This document shows, one piece after another, positions 23,715-35,887 of a DNA stretch of 64,000 nt (position 1 is its first letter; each line of letters opens with the position of its first letter). The notes beneath the pieces are model-generated. The model was not told where the DNA came from. It made no database searches and worked only from the letters and a program-made list of their open reading frames with translations. A program made the translations under genes and the position numbers. Source of the stretch: Mortierella sp. BCC40632 (taxonomy: Eukaryota > Mortierellomycota > Mortierellomycetes > Mortierellales > Mortierellaceae); contig WAEK01000009.1 of NCBI GenBank assembly GCA_011634665.1, forward strand, positions 1,417,501 through 1,481,500, in the 5' to 3' direction.

Positions 23715-25178
23715 CTAGATTCTTGGTGACCGAGCTAGGTCAGTCTGAATGCCCCGAAGCTCAAGGACTCGCAGGAGATTGAGATTTCTCTCATAGTCGA
23801 TGTGCAGTCGACCCCGGATCTCCAAAAGACATGGCCATGCTTGAACCATCCACTCAATATCTTTCTCGCTCAGTTCCTGAGGAGCCTGCTTAATCCTGAT
23901 ACTTTTCAGTCTCCAAAGTGGCTCCAAGCGTTCAAGACCATATCCAAGTCGAAAATCTAGTCGATCGCGGGTCTCTTCGAAACCACTGAGAGAGCTGGTG
24001 ATGAGATGAAGGCTTTCAAGTCGCTTGAGTCTTTCGAGTTGGTAGTAAATAGAGGGGCGAGGTGTCCAGACCTTTGAATCTGGCACCTCCACATCCACGA
24101 TAGCTAAACAGAGTACCTCCAGACCAAGGCAACTCCATGATTTACCCCTCTCGATATCAGTTCCCGAAATTTCATCAGCTTTGAACGAGCGAAGATGTGG
24201 ACACAGGCAAAGGATCTCTTGGACGGCTTTGCTTCCTACCCAATCGCAGAGTCGCAGGTCGATCGTCTCCAAGGTCTGGAAATGTCGTCGAAGATACCGG
24301 AGATATTTTTGACGGTGGTCAAGGGGGCGGATGGTCCATTCCTGAAGGTTCACGTGCTTTATTGGCGGTAAGGCCTTCAAGGCCAGTATTTTATTCGCCA
24401 TATCCCTATTTGTGTAGTTGAGAACAAAGGTCGAAAGCTGACGACATTGTGGAAGAATGTATTGATGGATTGCCCTTGCACACGAAGTACTTTCCGTGGT
24501 GACGGAAAGTGTACTCAGATTAGGACAACGACGAGCGATCTGGACACCCCAAGGAGTAGGATAATTGCTGGCACTGAGAAAGAGATGTTCCAAGTTTGGA
24601 AAGATGACATTTGGTAGGAGAGGGTGTTCAAACCGGCAATTGTGGAGGCCGAGTTTTTTCAGTCGTCGGGTTATCATGCAAAAGGTATCTTTGGTGTCCT
24701 CGGAAAACTCCACGTTGGTTAACTCGAGAGTATGGAGAAGCGGACAATTGAGAAAAGTTTGCAAGAAATCCAAGATCGGGTTCAGCACACAGTGAGCAAC
24801 CAAAATCTGGAGAGTAGCCCGGTTGCGCTGAACAAGATCAAGGACAATCGAGTGAGCCAGGCCAATAGAGCGCCCTGAACAGCGGAAGTTCAGACGTAAA
24901 GTATGCAATCGAGTGAAGTGCTGAGTGTGCCCCCAGATCAGCTCATGAATGGTGTTGAGGTCCAGCTCTTGGATGAAAACTCCATTCCTTGGAATTGTCT
25001 GACTGATGATGTTGTTGTTGGAAATATCCTGATCTTTCAAGATGAATCGTCTCCAGACTAGGGGCTGAAGGGAACGATACCAAGTCTTGCATACATGAAC
25101 AGAAGAGAGTAAGCCTTTCCTTGAGAGATGACTCCCAATGTTGATGAGAATCTCTGGAATTTGTAATGCATTGGCCAT
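23715..25178 (-). CDS. F-box / leucine-rich-repeat protein
   Basis: A single-exon gene of 487 codons. The ATG at 25178 starts right before the F-box (residues about 4-45, with IPEILINIGSHLSRKGLL and VCKTWYRSLQPLVWR), the segment that would bind Skp1 in an SCF ubiquitin ligase. The frame is open further upstream but has no F-box homology there, so the ATG at 25178 is preferred. The rest is made of irregular leucine-rich repeats (for example LHTLRLNF, LHTLELTNVEF, LETIDLRLCDW, LESLHLI) expected to form the substrate-binding arc, ending LLRVLELRGIQTDLARSPRI. The substrate cannot be predicted. A broken copy of the same family lies 300 bp upstream, in the same direction. Such single-exon F-box genes are numerous in Mortierellaceae. 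Confidence 0.85.
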   Translation of the reverse strand: MANALQIPEILINIGSHLSRKGLLSSVHVCKTWYRSLQPLVWRRFILKDQDISNNNIISQTIPRNGVFIQELDLNTIHELIWGHTQHFTRLHTLRLNFRCSGRSIGLAHSIVLDLVQRNRATLQILVAHCVLNPILDFLQTFLNCPLLHTLELTNVEFSEDTKDTFCMITRRLKKLGLHNCRFEHPLLPNVIFPNLEHLFLSASNYPTPWGVQIARRCPNLSTLSVTTESTSCARAIHQYILPQCRQLSTFVLNYTNRDMANKILALKALPPIKHVNLQEWTIRPLDHRQKYLRYLRRHFQTLETIDLRLCDWVGSKAVQEILCLCPHLRSFKADEISGTDIERGKSWSCLGLEVLCLAIVDVEVPDSKVWTPRPSIYYQLERLKRLESLHLITSSLSGFEETRDRLDFRLGYGLERLEPLWRLKSIRIKQAPQELSEKDIEWMVQAWPCLLEIRGRLHIDYERNLNLLRVLELRGIQTDLARSPRI

Positions 25179-25485
25179 GATGCCGCGTGAATGACAAAGG
25201 GAGAGATCTCGCACACCTTTAGTCTGGTCTTGGCGGAGCTGTCTCGCTATTTGCTGTACTAGCCAGCCGGTTGGTTGGCTTGTTAGAGTTCGCCCGCGAA
25301 ATTGAATGTGTCCCTCCTCGATTAGAGGATACCCGGAAGAGTGCTTGCAGACAGATGCTCCTTTTCCTCTAAGCAACCGACAGAAGGGACTTGAGGCTCC
25401 TCAGAAGCAACAGCAGAGTCTTCTACCTCCTCAGGTCTGGACTATGGTTGGACTATCCATTCAATACCTGGTGACACAGACCTAC

Positions 25486-25870
25486 TCAGAGCATTCTCAA
25501 TTGGTGGCGTGAAGGCTGGTGCTCGAGACCAAAGCCAATTCCGAGATCGGGTCGACCGTGACATTTTTCAGGGTTGGTTTGAGAATCTACAAAAAGATCT
25601 AGGATGTGGACCTTTTCAAGTTGCCTGAGCTGATGGTATATAGCGGGACAGGGTACCCAATGGTCTGAACCTGGCAACTCCAGGACTATCAATGCGACCC
25701 AGAGATATTCTAGACTGAAACACGCTCAAAACCACCTACTCTTGATATCGCCTCCCGACGATCTTTGAGCCAGGTCGAGACACTTTGTTTGGGGTGGTGC
25801 ATCCAATAGCAGAGTTCTGCTTCGTAGCCTCACTTTTTTTGGGAGGACTGACCGCACTCAGAGTAGATCT
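25486..25870 (-). pseudogene. Decayed F-box/LRR paralogue, C-terminal fragment
   Basis: The minus-strand translation aligns with the C-terminal part of the neighbouring F-box protein. SGGDI matches SGTDI, CPAIYHQLRQLEKVHIL matches RPSIYYQLERLKRLESL, and GRPDLGIGFGLE matches DRLDFRLGYGLE. An in-frame stop falls between SGGDIKSRWF and ACFSLEYLWVALIVLELPGS. Weaker similarity (around LIDLL, compare TIDLRL) extends to about 25870 with a further stop. No F-box or N-terminal half was found upstream, so this looks like a truncated, decayed tandem duplicate. The alignment was made by eye. Confidence 0.7.
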
Positions 25871-26925
25871 ATGAGCCCCAGATGACGGCACTAAAGCTCA
25901 TTTGGACCCTCTGAATGTGCTCTACGGGCAAGATATCAGAAAATTTTTAAGGAAGCGCCTAAAGACTCGTGAATTGGCCCTGGATTGCAAGGGGTAACAA
26001 TAGAAAAGGCACCTCCAAGAAGAAAAGAGGTGACTTAAACTTTTGTTGATCTTCAAAGGATGGTGCCCTATGAAAGCAAACAAAACGATATTTCTCTAAA
26101 TGCGTGTATGAAAGCATAAAACCATAGATATGAAATAGTTTCTGGGGGCTTGAAAAGTTCGTCTAATCAACAAATGAGTGTTTTCAATCCGGTGCCTGAT
26201 AAGCCCATATCAGCTCCATAACCAAACAGAATCTCCCCTATCCTCTCGAGTTGGATTGAGAGGTCAACCTAAAGGCTGCTAATTTGATCCGCCAGTCTCC
26301 TCATTGACTTTGTAGCTCATGTTGAAGCTGGATTAGAGGCATGTTGCAAGCAAACAAGGAGTTCTTAATTTTTATTTTTATTTTTATTTATTTATTTTTT
26401 TTTTTTTTTTTTTTTGAATGGAAAACATTGGCTTTTTTTTTATTGCCCCAGATGGAGGGCAGTGAGAGATGAAAAGGAGGAGGAAGGAATAGGCTACACA
26501 TACAAAGAAAGAGCTGAAAAGAGATATGTACATGATGGGTAAACAAAACAACAACAAAAATAAATAAAAATAAAATAAAATAATAATAAAAAAAAAAACG
26601 GGGGAAAAAAAAAAGAGATCACCAAAGAGGGTCTTGCATTAGCATTAGACATGAAGGTAGCGGAAGAGATGAAAATGCACATGTGTGGACATTGAGAAAG
26701 GGGTAGGGGGGAAGAAGATCGTTTCGAACAAATACATATGTAGCATCGATTGATGACCGACCAGCAATAATAGTATCAAAAAAAAATAATAAAGAAAGAA
26801 AGAAAAAAAGAAAAAAAATATGAAAACCAAATTAAAGAATGCTCAAAAACCACCGAAGAGAGAAAACAACAATACAGATACCAAGTCTCTCTTTTTCCCC
26901 CCTTTTTTTTTCTTCATCTTTTCTT
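25871..26925. other. Intergenic region with A/T-rich simple repeats
   Basis: About 1 kb between the F-box relic and the 3' end of the RA/PH gene. It holds an ATTTT/ATTT repeat running into a long T run (about 26367-26415) and, at 26545-26600, A-rich AAATAA-like units. On the minus strand these lie downstream of the RA/PH stop. No coding frame was supported; traces of the F-box relic may extend a little way in from the left. Confidence 0.6.
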
Positions 26926-29900
26926 TTACACAACGCTCTTTCGGAACTTGCCGAAGACACCTGACACTGCCGCCTTGCCTGCTCCAAACATTGATTTCTT
27001 CTGCGTCTCCCCTTTAGATCCTTTGTTGGGGCTAGTCACCACAGCTGTCTCCTCAGTTTGGCCATATCCGGGTGTTGACTGGCGACTCAACCTTCCATAC
27101 TCATCGGTCATTGTCATCATCCCAGTGACCAGTGGGATACCCGACTGACCAGAGTTCGAGTCCTGACCCCCGACATATCCTGACGGTGGAGGTGTTGACT
27201 CTTGTAAAATGACTGGAGGTGTTGAAGACAAAGGAGAGCTGAGGGAGTATATGCTCGATCGACTAGTTCGTCGATTATGTTGCTTGCTTGCGTCTCGTCC
27301 TTGCTTCTCTTTGGACTTGGAGGATTTCTCTGACTCCTTTTCTTTATCTTTGGCCGCTCGTTGTTCCTTATCTCCGGAACGTGAAGTGAATGGGTGGTAC
27401 TGGGCAGCCAACATCGACGGACTCATCGTCGTGACGGCTGTAAGAGACATTGAGCGTGGACCAGGAAGGTGCTGTGAATTCACTGCCAGCGACCCACTAC
27501 CTTGAGTTCTTGTTGAGGAAGACAACGACATGGCTCGGTAGTCATCTAGAACATTGTTCCTTCGTAGGTTGAAGGTACTTCCTACGCCGTAAAAGTCTTC
27601 GCCACCATTGATCTCATTCTCAGGGCCAAACCGGATATGGTTACCATGGTCCTTTTTTCGGCCATCACTCGATGTCTCTTCCGTTCCCGAAGCTGTTGCT
27701 GTTGGCCGGCTGTTAAGATGACTCAGACCGTGAGGTGAAACGGGCACTGGTGACCAAGGCGAGCCACCACTAAGACTCTGCTGAAGTCCCTTTCCAAAAT
27801 GATCCTCATCCTCCATATTATTGAGACCAAGTCCAGTAGAAGGGGCCTCATCGCCACCACTTGAAAGCATCCTATGTCTTTGAGGATCGTCGTGATCCAC
27901 CTCCTCAGCTCCTTCAGAAACTATTGCCGCCGAAGTAGAGTAGATCAAGCCTTGGCTAGGTCCAATGGGCTCTTGTACAGGGGATTGACTCTCATGATGG
28001 TTCGGTCCTGGGCCCACCGCTCGGCTCGAATAAGCATCGATGGATAGGAGTGGATGGGTCACTGCGGATGGAGATGTCGCCCTGGAGAGTCCATCGACAG
28101 ATCTCTGACCGCTCAGTCGTGGTCGTGGTGCCATTATGCCTGCTCCGGGTGCTGGCGAAGCAACGCGTTTGACTGTCTGGATTGAAATTGCATTCGACCC
28201 TGGGCCTGATCTTGAGCTTAGGGATTGACCCACTAAAGCATCTGGGTGCGGGATCGGCATGGATGTGGCCGAGGTGGCTGACGTGCCTGAAAAGGAGACA
28301 TTGACAATAGTTCCATTGTTACTTCCACCATAGATATGGTCCGGTGTGTCGAAGTCATGTCTTGCACTGAGGTTACTGTTGGATCCTTTAGCAAGGAGTG
28401 ATTGGTCCATCGCTGTACCGCCTCCTTGTAGCGAAGTGGAGGAATGAACTTGGCGATGCGAGACACCAGACGTTTTCTATAGAAGACAACGGCCAAAGAA
28501 GAAGAAGAAAAAAAAAGGAAGGTTATGAATGATGGACATCTTGCCAATGCCTAACATAATTATCTCGTTGGAAGAGTAGAGCTGTACTTTACCTTGGATC
28601 TATCGCTCTTTTCTTTTTCGCCGCCATTACTACCACTGCTGTGGCCACTGCTGTTACTACTTCCCGATAAATTCATCCATCTAGTCAGACTCACACTCGT
28701 GGCCCGGATCTGGGCCACAGCGCCTGTGGACAGAGATCCCTTCCTTCCTCCTTCCTCGTGTTCACTTGAGGAGTACCATTCATTCACATCTTCACCCGAG
28801 CCTGCCGCTGCTGCCGCTGCCGCTGCATTTCTGGCCTCCTGTACGGCACTCCAGAGCTTTCTATCTCTCTCAGAGGGCGGACAGTCATAGCTTGGATGTG
28901 ACACGTTGTATACGGGGATAACTGTATCTTCAGGAGGAAGGGCAATGGCGCTATCCGATACTGGGTCGTCTACATAAAAGGATGAATATCAAAGCGATTT
29001 GGCCTGGGTGTCAGCATGCATCCAAATGTTTATCCTTCAAAAAAAAAAAAAAAAAAAAAGATGGTGGTGGAAATGGCAAATCAACTTACCCAAGAACCTC
29101 TCCAAAGCACTCTGCAGTATCTTCCATTCCTCCTCAGTCTCTGTATACCCCTTCAATACAACCCAGGTCTTGTCTTCGTTCTCGGAGTTATTTTCATCTT
29201 CTCTTTCCATAAGGTTTCCAAAGAACGGACAGTCTCGTGCAAGTCTCTGCCCTTCATCCTGAATATTCTTTTCCACTCGGCTAGGGCTCAGGTCACGGAT
29301 CTCTGCAGCCTTTTGTAGCTGCATCACCGGGGCCTGCGCCTGCTGCTGCTGCTGCTGTTGCTGCTGCTGAAGCATCATGATCTTGTTTTGCTCTAGCATA
29401 GCAGCTGAGTCAGGAATACTGGCATTCTTGGCTAATGTGGCCTCAAAAATGGTCATCCGGGGCTTTGGACTAGTCATATTCCATGGCTCTTGAACCTGCT
29501 GATGAGTCTCAGACATAGGCAGAGCTTGTACTCGCTCACCGTTCGTCGCAACTACGATTGCTACCCCCTGTTGTCCGTCAAGGGATCCATAAGTGCCCTG
29601 GCTACCATTCGAGGATCCATTGCTGGACACAGACATCTTGCGGCTCTTCATCGCTGCCTTTTGAAGACTTTGTGCCAGGGAGACAACATTCGATAGCGGA
29701 GTAGTCACAGCTGGCGCGCTGGTCGGTGGTGTTGTTGTTGGTGCCATTATTGCCGACGTTATCATTGGAGAGGTTACTGAAGAGGTTGAAGGCGACGATA
29801 TATTGCCAGCGCTGGTGGGTGAGATGAATGCAGGATCTTCATTTCCCCCAGTTCTTACAACCGGTCTCAATCCAGACATAGCTAATGATGACGAGGAAGA

Positions 29901-32900
29901 AGAAGAAGACAGTGGTGGTGGAGACATGGATAGGTTTGATGGCGGTAAAGTCGTGATCAAGAGTCCTGGAGCTGGACTAGATCCATTTCTCAGTGATCCT
30001 AACGACCCTCTATGGGTCACAGTCGTATTTCGTGGAGACATACTCACAAGCTCTGACGGGGATTGGATAGAGTTGCTGCCCTGTTGATTCGACAACTGCG
30101 GCTGGTGAGAGGGCGATGAGAAAGCAGAAGCTAAGGGTGGTGGAGGGGGCTTCTCAGAATATCTGTTCTCTTGCAACTGTGCAGTCGTAAACGAAGGCCA
30201 AGTCAGCGGACCTTTGTTTGAAAGAGCTGCAGTTACTCCAGGAGAAGATTGGGGAGAACCTTTGGAGGACAAGGTTCCAAACCCAGGGCTGGGAGTGGCA
30301 ACCCCAGCAGTAGGAGATGTTGCAGAAGAAGATGATGGTGAAATGACTGACTTGAAATTCGGAAGTGGAGGCAAGGCAGCTGTGGCAAGACTCGAGAGAG
30401 ATGCCGAAAGACGATGTCGCGCCTTCGTTGCAACAGAGGCCTTGGGGGCCACAGGTGGTGGAGTCACTGGAGTAGGGGTATTGTTGATGACACTATTGCT
30501 GGTTGGAGACAGTGCTTGAAGAATATGAGGACCTGGAGAGATCATCCCTGCTCCAGAGCTGGTCGGTATTGGTTGCGCGCTTGCTAAACCCGGATGGACC
30601 AAACTACTTCCAAGCGTAGAGGGTCTGGTAAATGTAGGTGATATTGGGCGTGGTCGGGCTTGGTTGCTGCTCATGTCGACCATCGCTCGAGAAATCACAG
30701 CCTTTGGAACCCGGATACAGAAAAAGAAGAGTGACAACTTGTGACACTGGAATGCCTGGGTCGCCTGGGTCGCCTGCATCGAGTTCTGTGCCCCACTGCT
30801 ACCATTCCGAGAAGATTTTTCTTCAGATTTTGCAAAAACCATTGGCTGGGCTACGGTTCCGGTAGGTGAGGCCTTTAGCTGAAAGCCGTAGCCAGACCGT
30901 GAGGATGATGAAGCGGAAGACGATGTTGAGGCGGGCGACCCATTGATCCTCTGCTGTTGTTGTTCCTGTTGGTCTAGCTCGGCCTGCTTCTTGACCTCGA
31001 CCCACTGGAAATGACCTTGGTCATTTATGGCCACAAAGCACTTTACATATCTCCCTGCCTGACTTTTCGACTTGCCCTTGGAGCGACCCCATGACCCGTC
31101 CTGGGAATGCTTGGAGGGGCTTGCCCCGAGACCAATAGATCTTAGACTATTAGGAGAGTCAGGGCTGACATTGTATAAAAGAGAGGTCCCTTGCTCGGGT
31201 TCGGATCGTGTTTTCAACGAGCCTACTCTAGCACGTCGAATATCCTCATCAGTGGGTTTCTTATCTATCGCATCATATTCGTGAGAAGTGGCCACTTCCT
31301 CGTTGCGGTCTTCATGCTCGGTAGAGCCAGGAATATAGAGCCAAACGTAGCCAGAGTACATGGGCATCATGGATGACCGAGCACTTGACGTGACCAACAG
31401 CCGCTGACTGGCATTGTCGAGGTATTCAGTTCCGAGGACTGGCTTCCGTTTTCGTCCTGGGGGAGAGTCAAGTCGGAAAGGGGCCTCCGAAACATTGGAG
31501 ACGTCGACCGAGCGGGACATCACTCCGGCTGTTTCAAGTTCCGGTGCGGACACTAAGTATCATAGACGTAAGCCATACCAATTATGTTTGTCAATGCTAT
31601 GGTCAGACTCATGAGTATACGAGCAATAACGTAAGGCTTGGCACGGTCTGAAATCCTTTACTAGGGTATTACCTTTAGAGTGATGCTTTGCATGGCCACG
31701 ATTTTGCGCCTGATACTGCTGAGGTAGCTGTGGTACTGGCTGCTGCTGACTCAGTAACCTGAACTGATTCGGTTCAGTAATGGCTCTTCGTCGAATATCT
31801 TCTCTCGTTGCTCCTGAAAGTGACTTCTGGGAGGATAGTGTTTGCCCAGCAACGGATTGTTGTTGTGATTGCTGGAGCTGACCACCATTGTTACTGATAC
31901 TGGCCCCAGAGCTGTTGAGAGAGTTGAAATTGGAGAGGGCAGCAGCCACGTTTGATATCACCACTGGGTTAATCCCGTAAACCATCTTGGGTGCAGGGGA
32001 TCCACTCGAGGTAGGCGGGAAGATTGAATGAGCTGTATGATTCCGTCGTCGCTCCGATGAATATCCTGTCATGGAGCTGTGTCCTCCAGCTAGTGATGAT
32101 GTCGCCAGATCTAGAGAGGCAGTTCCATGGCTTCCTGGAGTGGGAGATCCCACAAGAAGTCCACCAAGACCAGCGAGTCCAGGCGATTTCATCCCGTTGT
32201 ACCCATCTACGTTTCCTCTCCCAAGAGAGCTGAAGATGCGTGTCCACTGAGTAATGTCCTAATAACATTCAACATTCAACAAAATAGGATAGGTTTACGA
32301 ACGATTAGAATTTAGTCCGCGCTTATCATCAAGACATAGTTATTAGAACTGAGACTTACATGCTCACTTGCGCCGCGAAAGTAGACTTTGGGAACGGAGA
32401 GCTCGGACGAGACATCGAGCGAGAGCATAGTAGATGACATGCTGGAGGACGACGACGGCGTTGTAAATTTAAACATGTGTCGTGTGTTTGGTGGTAACAT
32501 ACATGTCGACACTTGAACGGGCAGAGAGATTTCAATAGTTTTCTTGGCTGTATCCTATACTCCAGGGGTGAAGGAGGGAGAGCAAAAAGTCAAGGTGTCA
32601 GATTGCTACACTTCAATCACTCAGGTGGGCAGAAATCATCCAAGAGGTCCCCTCCTCCTTTCCTACACACGATACAGACAAATGACGCTATTACTCATTA
32701 CCTTGCGCTTATGGTAGATAAGTAGCTTTGTTCCCTGAAGTACTACCCAGCGTTCTTTCCACACACCCATTGACTCTTTGCTGCTAGCTGAGCTAAAAGA
32801 ACCGCCACCATTTCCTCCATGGCCATGTGTTCCAGCGCCGCCACCATGGCTCGTATGACCAGTCAACATGCTTTTGGGACGGCTTTTCTTGGAAAGTTTA

Positions 32901-35887
32901 AACAAGATGCCTTCAGCATAACGATTGAAGTAATCTGGGCTAGTGATTGGTGGCAATGGGATGAAGTGACTCCTGAGTTGCAACTCAAGGACATCGTTGG
33001 ATTTGATGGTGTATGAGCTCATTGGTCGAGAATCATCCAGCCAATGTCCCTAGAAAGAAGAAGAAAAAGAAGAAAAAGAAATGAAAACGTTAATATGAAT
33101 TTGAAAGGTTAAACAGCATGGGTCATAAACATGTTCCTGATGACTTACTGCTGATCTCCAAAAGAGTCCAAAGAGCGCTCTCCAGGTCCTTTCTCGCTCT
33201 GCTGTAGCCTCCTCTGTCGTAGCAAAAGTCGACAAAGATGCGTCTAGGCCTTCGATTACTAGCCCCTCTCCCAAATAGCCAGCAAGCTCGCGCTCAAGGG
33301 GTGATTGTTTGCTCACATGGCTGTGGTTTAGGTCACGGTCGCGCCAGGGGTACCAAGAAGACATGCTCCCGAGCCGTCCTCCTTCTTTGGTGATACTATT
33401 GTTCCGATCCTGAGTCCCACCATTCGCTTGCTGTTGGTCCTGGTTACTCCCACTCGGGACATTGCTTTGGCCATTAGTACTATCATCATTATGCATGGAT
33501 GAATTAGATAGTAGTCGCTTCAGCTGTTGAGCTTTCTTTGTTGTGGTTGACTGTTGAGCACCCAGGTCGTGCCCCTGACGACCACTACCCTCACCCTCAT
33601 GTCTATTCTTCCCATTATTACCGCCCGAGGATCCGCGGGCAGGGATCCCTGTCTTCCCAATCCGTTCGTAATTACTTCGCGAGGCCTCTTCACCATAACC
33701 ATTGAGACCATCCGAAAAGATATCCCACCGAGTAGCAACAGCCTCTGCGGCGGCCTGAAGCCTGGCAGCCCTTCGTTTCCTGTCCTCGTCTTCATCTCCA
33801 AGAGAAGTCTCGGATGATCGTCGGTCCCCAGTTCCTCCATTGACTTTAAAGAGTCGATTAGACTCCTTCTCGGCTCCATAATTGCCTGTGTTACTTGCGG
33901 CTGTAGAGCCTTGACCTGATCGTGTAGGTTTCTTCGAGGTAGACCGGCTTTGGTTCTTTTTAGAGGATTGTTGCTGCAACTGACTCTCGTCAAATGAAGC
34001 TGCCTTGTTTGATTTTGTGTTAGTAACACCCTTGTTTTGGGAAGAGCTTGTGGAAGAGGATGAAGCAGAATGAGTGGTAGGGATTTTGGAAGCTGAAGAA
34101 GATGACACCGGTGGAGAAACAGTGGCAAGAGGGTAAGGCCTTTCCTCGAATGAAGGGTCATCAGAACAGGAAGGTACCAAGGAGACTGTAGTGGCGACCG
34201 TTTGAGCTCCAACACAGTTGCTACTGCTGCTACTACCGTTGTTGTTGTTGTTGTTGTTGTCGCTGTCGCATTTGTCCAGTCCAGACTGTGTGACCTCTAC
34301 CGAAGCGATGGCTATCTCGACTTCGGCTTCTGTAGCAGCCTTCTTTGTAGTGCCTGATGCTGTTACTGCTCCTGATGGCGCGACGGTCGAATTCTCAGCT
34401 ACAGCCATTGTCGTCGTCGTGGTGCAGACCGGGACTGGACCTTGTTCTTCCACAGAGGCAGAACCTGCTAAAGATGCAGGCGCAGAGGGCGTGGTCGTGA
34501 TTGTGGTTGTGGTCAGTTGACATTTGGTCAGGATCAGATCCCTCGCCTTATTCACCGGCATTTCCCGTGGAATCTCAACAGATACCCACAAGTCCTTGGC
34601 CACATATCGAACCCAGACTGTGATAGTCGGTGTCTGAGATGCTTGTCTCGCCTTTAGAATTTCATCCAAACCTGCTCTGCTGCTTCCAAGAGACGTCTTA
34701 ATGCTTCTGATCCCTGTTCCGGTAACACTTGACTGTTGTGTTGACTGTGGCTGGTGAAGGATGTGTCGTGAAGGACCCAGCGCAGGCATCGATTGAGGAG
34801 GTTGGAGTGGTAGTGGTGGAGGCGGAGGAGGGAGCGTAGAGCTATTCGCAGTCAAAGGAGTCTTTCCAGCAGATGATGAGGAAGAAGAGGCTACGATGAT
34901 ACTGCTGGCGCTGCCTTGGTGACCAATATCTGTTGTTGCTGCCGTCGTCACTGTCTCCCGTGCATGTTCCCGTTGTGCCTTGATCGTTTCACTTGTGGGC
35001 GACAAGGTCGTGGACAGCTGTGGCTGTGTCTGGTCGTCCAAGGGGGGTGACCCAAGTGTCTCGGTCACTACTGTCACCGAGGAGTTTTGTTGTGGCTGCG
35101 GAGGGTTGTCCCGAAGGGGCACAAACTGGCCTGTTGAGGGTTGGCGAGCAATTGATGGTGAAGGAAACATTGCGAGAACTGGGCTACTTGGAGACGAGGA
35201 CGGGGATGAGGGCGCGTCCGAGACAAATACGGCTGAGGATGCGCCTGGGATGAGGGGCGAAGGCATGTTCATCGGGTTGTTGGAAATCATACCCGAGGAG
35301 GCGTTACCAAACCGAGGACTGGCAGGCGGGCCTTGGCTCCATGACGAGGACGAGAGTGAACGAGCCATTGCTGCTGATGAAGCTGACGTGGATGCAGTCC
35401 CTGTTTCTGCTCCTGCACCAATGCCTGTCATAACCCCACCTCCGTTGGCGCTTGGGCCATCCGCCCCTTGTGAAGAAGGACCTTGACCCAGCAAAACGAG
35501 GCCAAGCCCGAGCCCAACCTGCGGCTGAGGTAGAGATGGTGGTAAAAATGGAGGAGGTTGGGGTTGGGACAGTGTCTGTTGCTGACTCGGTTGTTTTTTC
35601 AGCAAGTGGATTGTCGAGCCCGTTGCTACCGAGGTCGAAGGTGATCCCACGGAGGGTCCGGGTCCGAGGACAGGCCTTACAGCCATAGCCTCTCCTGATG
35701 ATCCATGCCGTAGCCGAGGCTCTGGAGGCTGGTGTTGCTGGTACTGGAATGGATGTGAAAGACCAGTAGTGTTGTTGGGGGTGCTCGCTGGGTTGACATT
35801 GGAGTTGACGTGGCGGTGGAGCTTGAGCGTACTTTGTAGTACATCATCGACCGACCGAGCGTCGCTGTGGTATGAGGGTGCAGCCAT
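26926..35887 (-). CDS. Giant Ras-association / PH-domain signalling scaffold protein
   Basis: Seven exons with consistent phases: 35887-33149, 33049-32702, 32554-32360, 32258-31673, 31552-29090, 28969-28593 and 28476-26926, encoding 2752 residues. The ATG at 35887 is the first true ATG of the frame. The N-terminal 400 residues are Ser/Pro/Gln-rich. A Ras-association-like fold begins near 420 (TITVWVRYVAKDLWVSVEIP) and is completed only after a long low-complexity insert by GHWLDDSRPMSSYTIKSND (from 914). A PH domain follows (about 957-1110) with WKERWVVLQGTKLLIYHKRK and the closing helix DITQWTRIFSSLG. A second PH-like module starts near 1350 (YSGYVWLYIPG, GRYVKCFVAIND, FQWVEVK), and its likely C-terminal helix (WVVLKGYTETEEEWKILQSA) appears only near 2100. 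The tail is Ser-rich. The RA-PH order recalls Grb7 and MRL adaptors, so a role linking a Ras-like GTPase to membrane lipids is inferred. No closer name is offered. Confidence 0.85.
29340..29373 (-). repeat. CTG/CAG trinucleotide run coding for poly-Gln
   Basis: CTG/TTG units on the + strand read as a Gln tract on the coding strand inside the RA/PH gene, in the insert between the two halves of the second PH-like module. It is a likely length-variable site. Confidence 0.8.

Noticed and set aside
29037..31552. A hidden intron around LSLFFFCIRVPKA in the RA/PH gene
   Set aside because: The frame stays open, phases of the flanking introns agree without it, and the hydrophobic stretch fits a PH beta strand; RNA evidence would be needed to revisit this.
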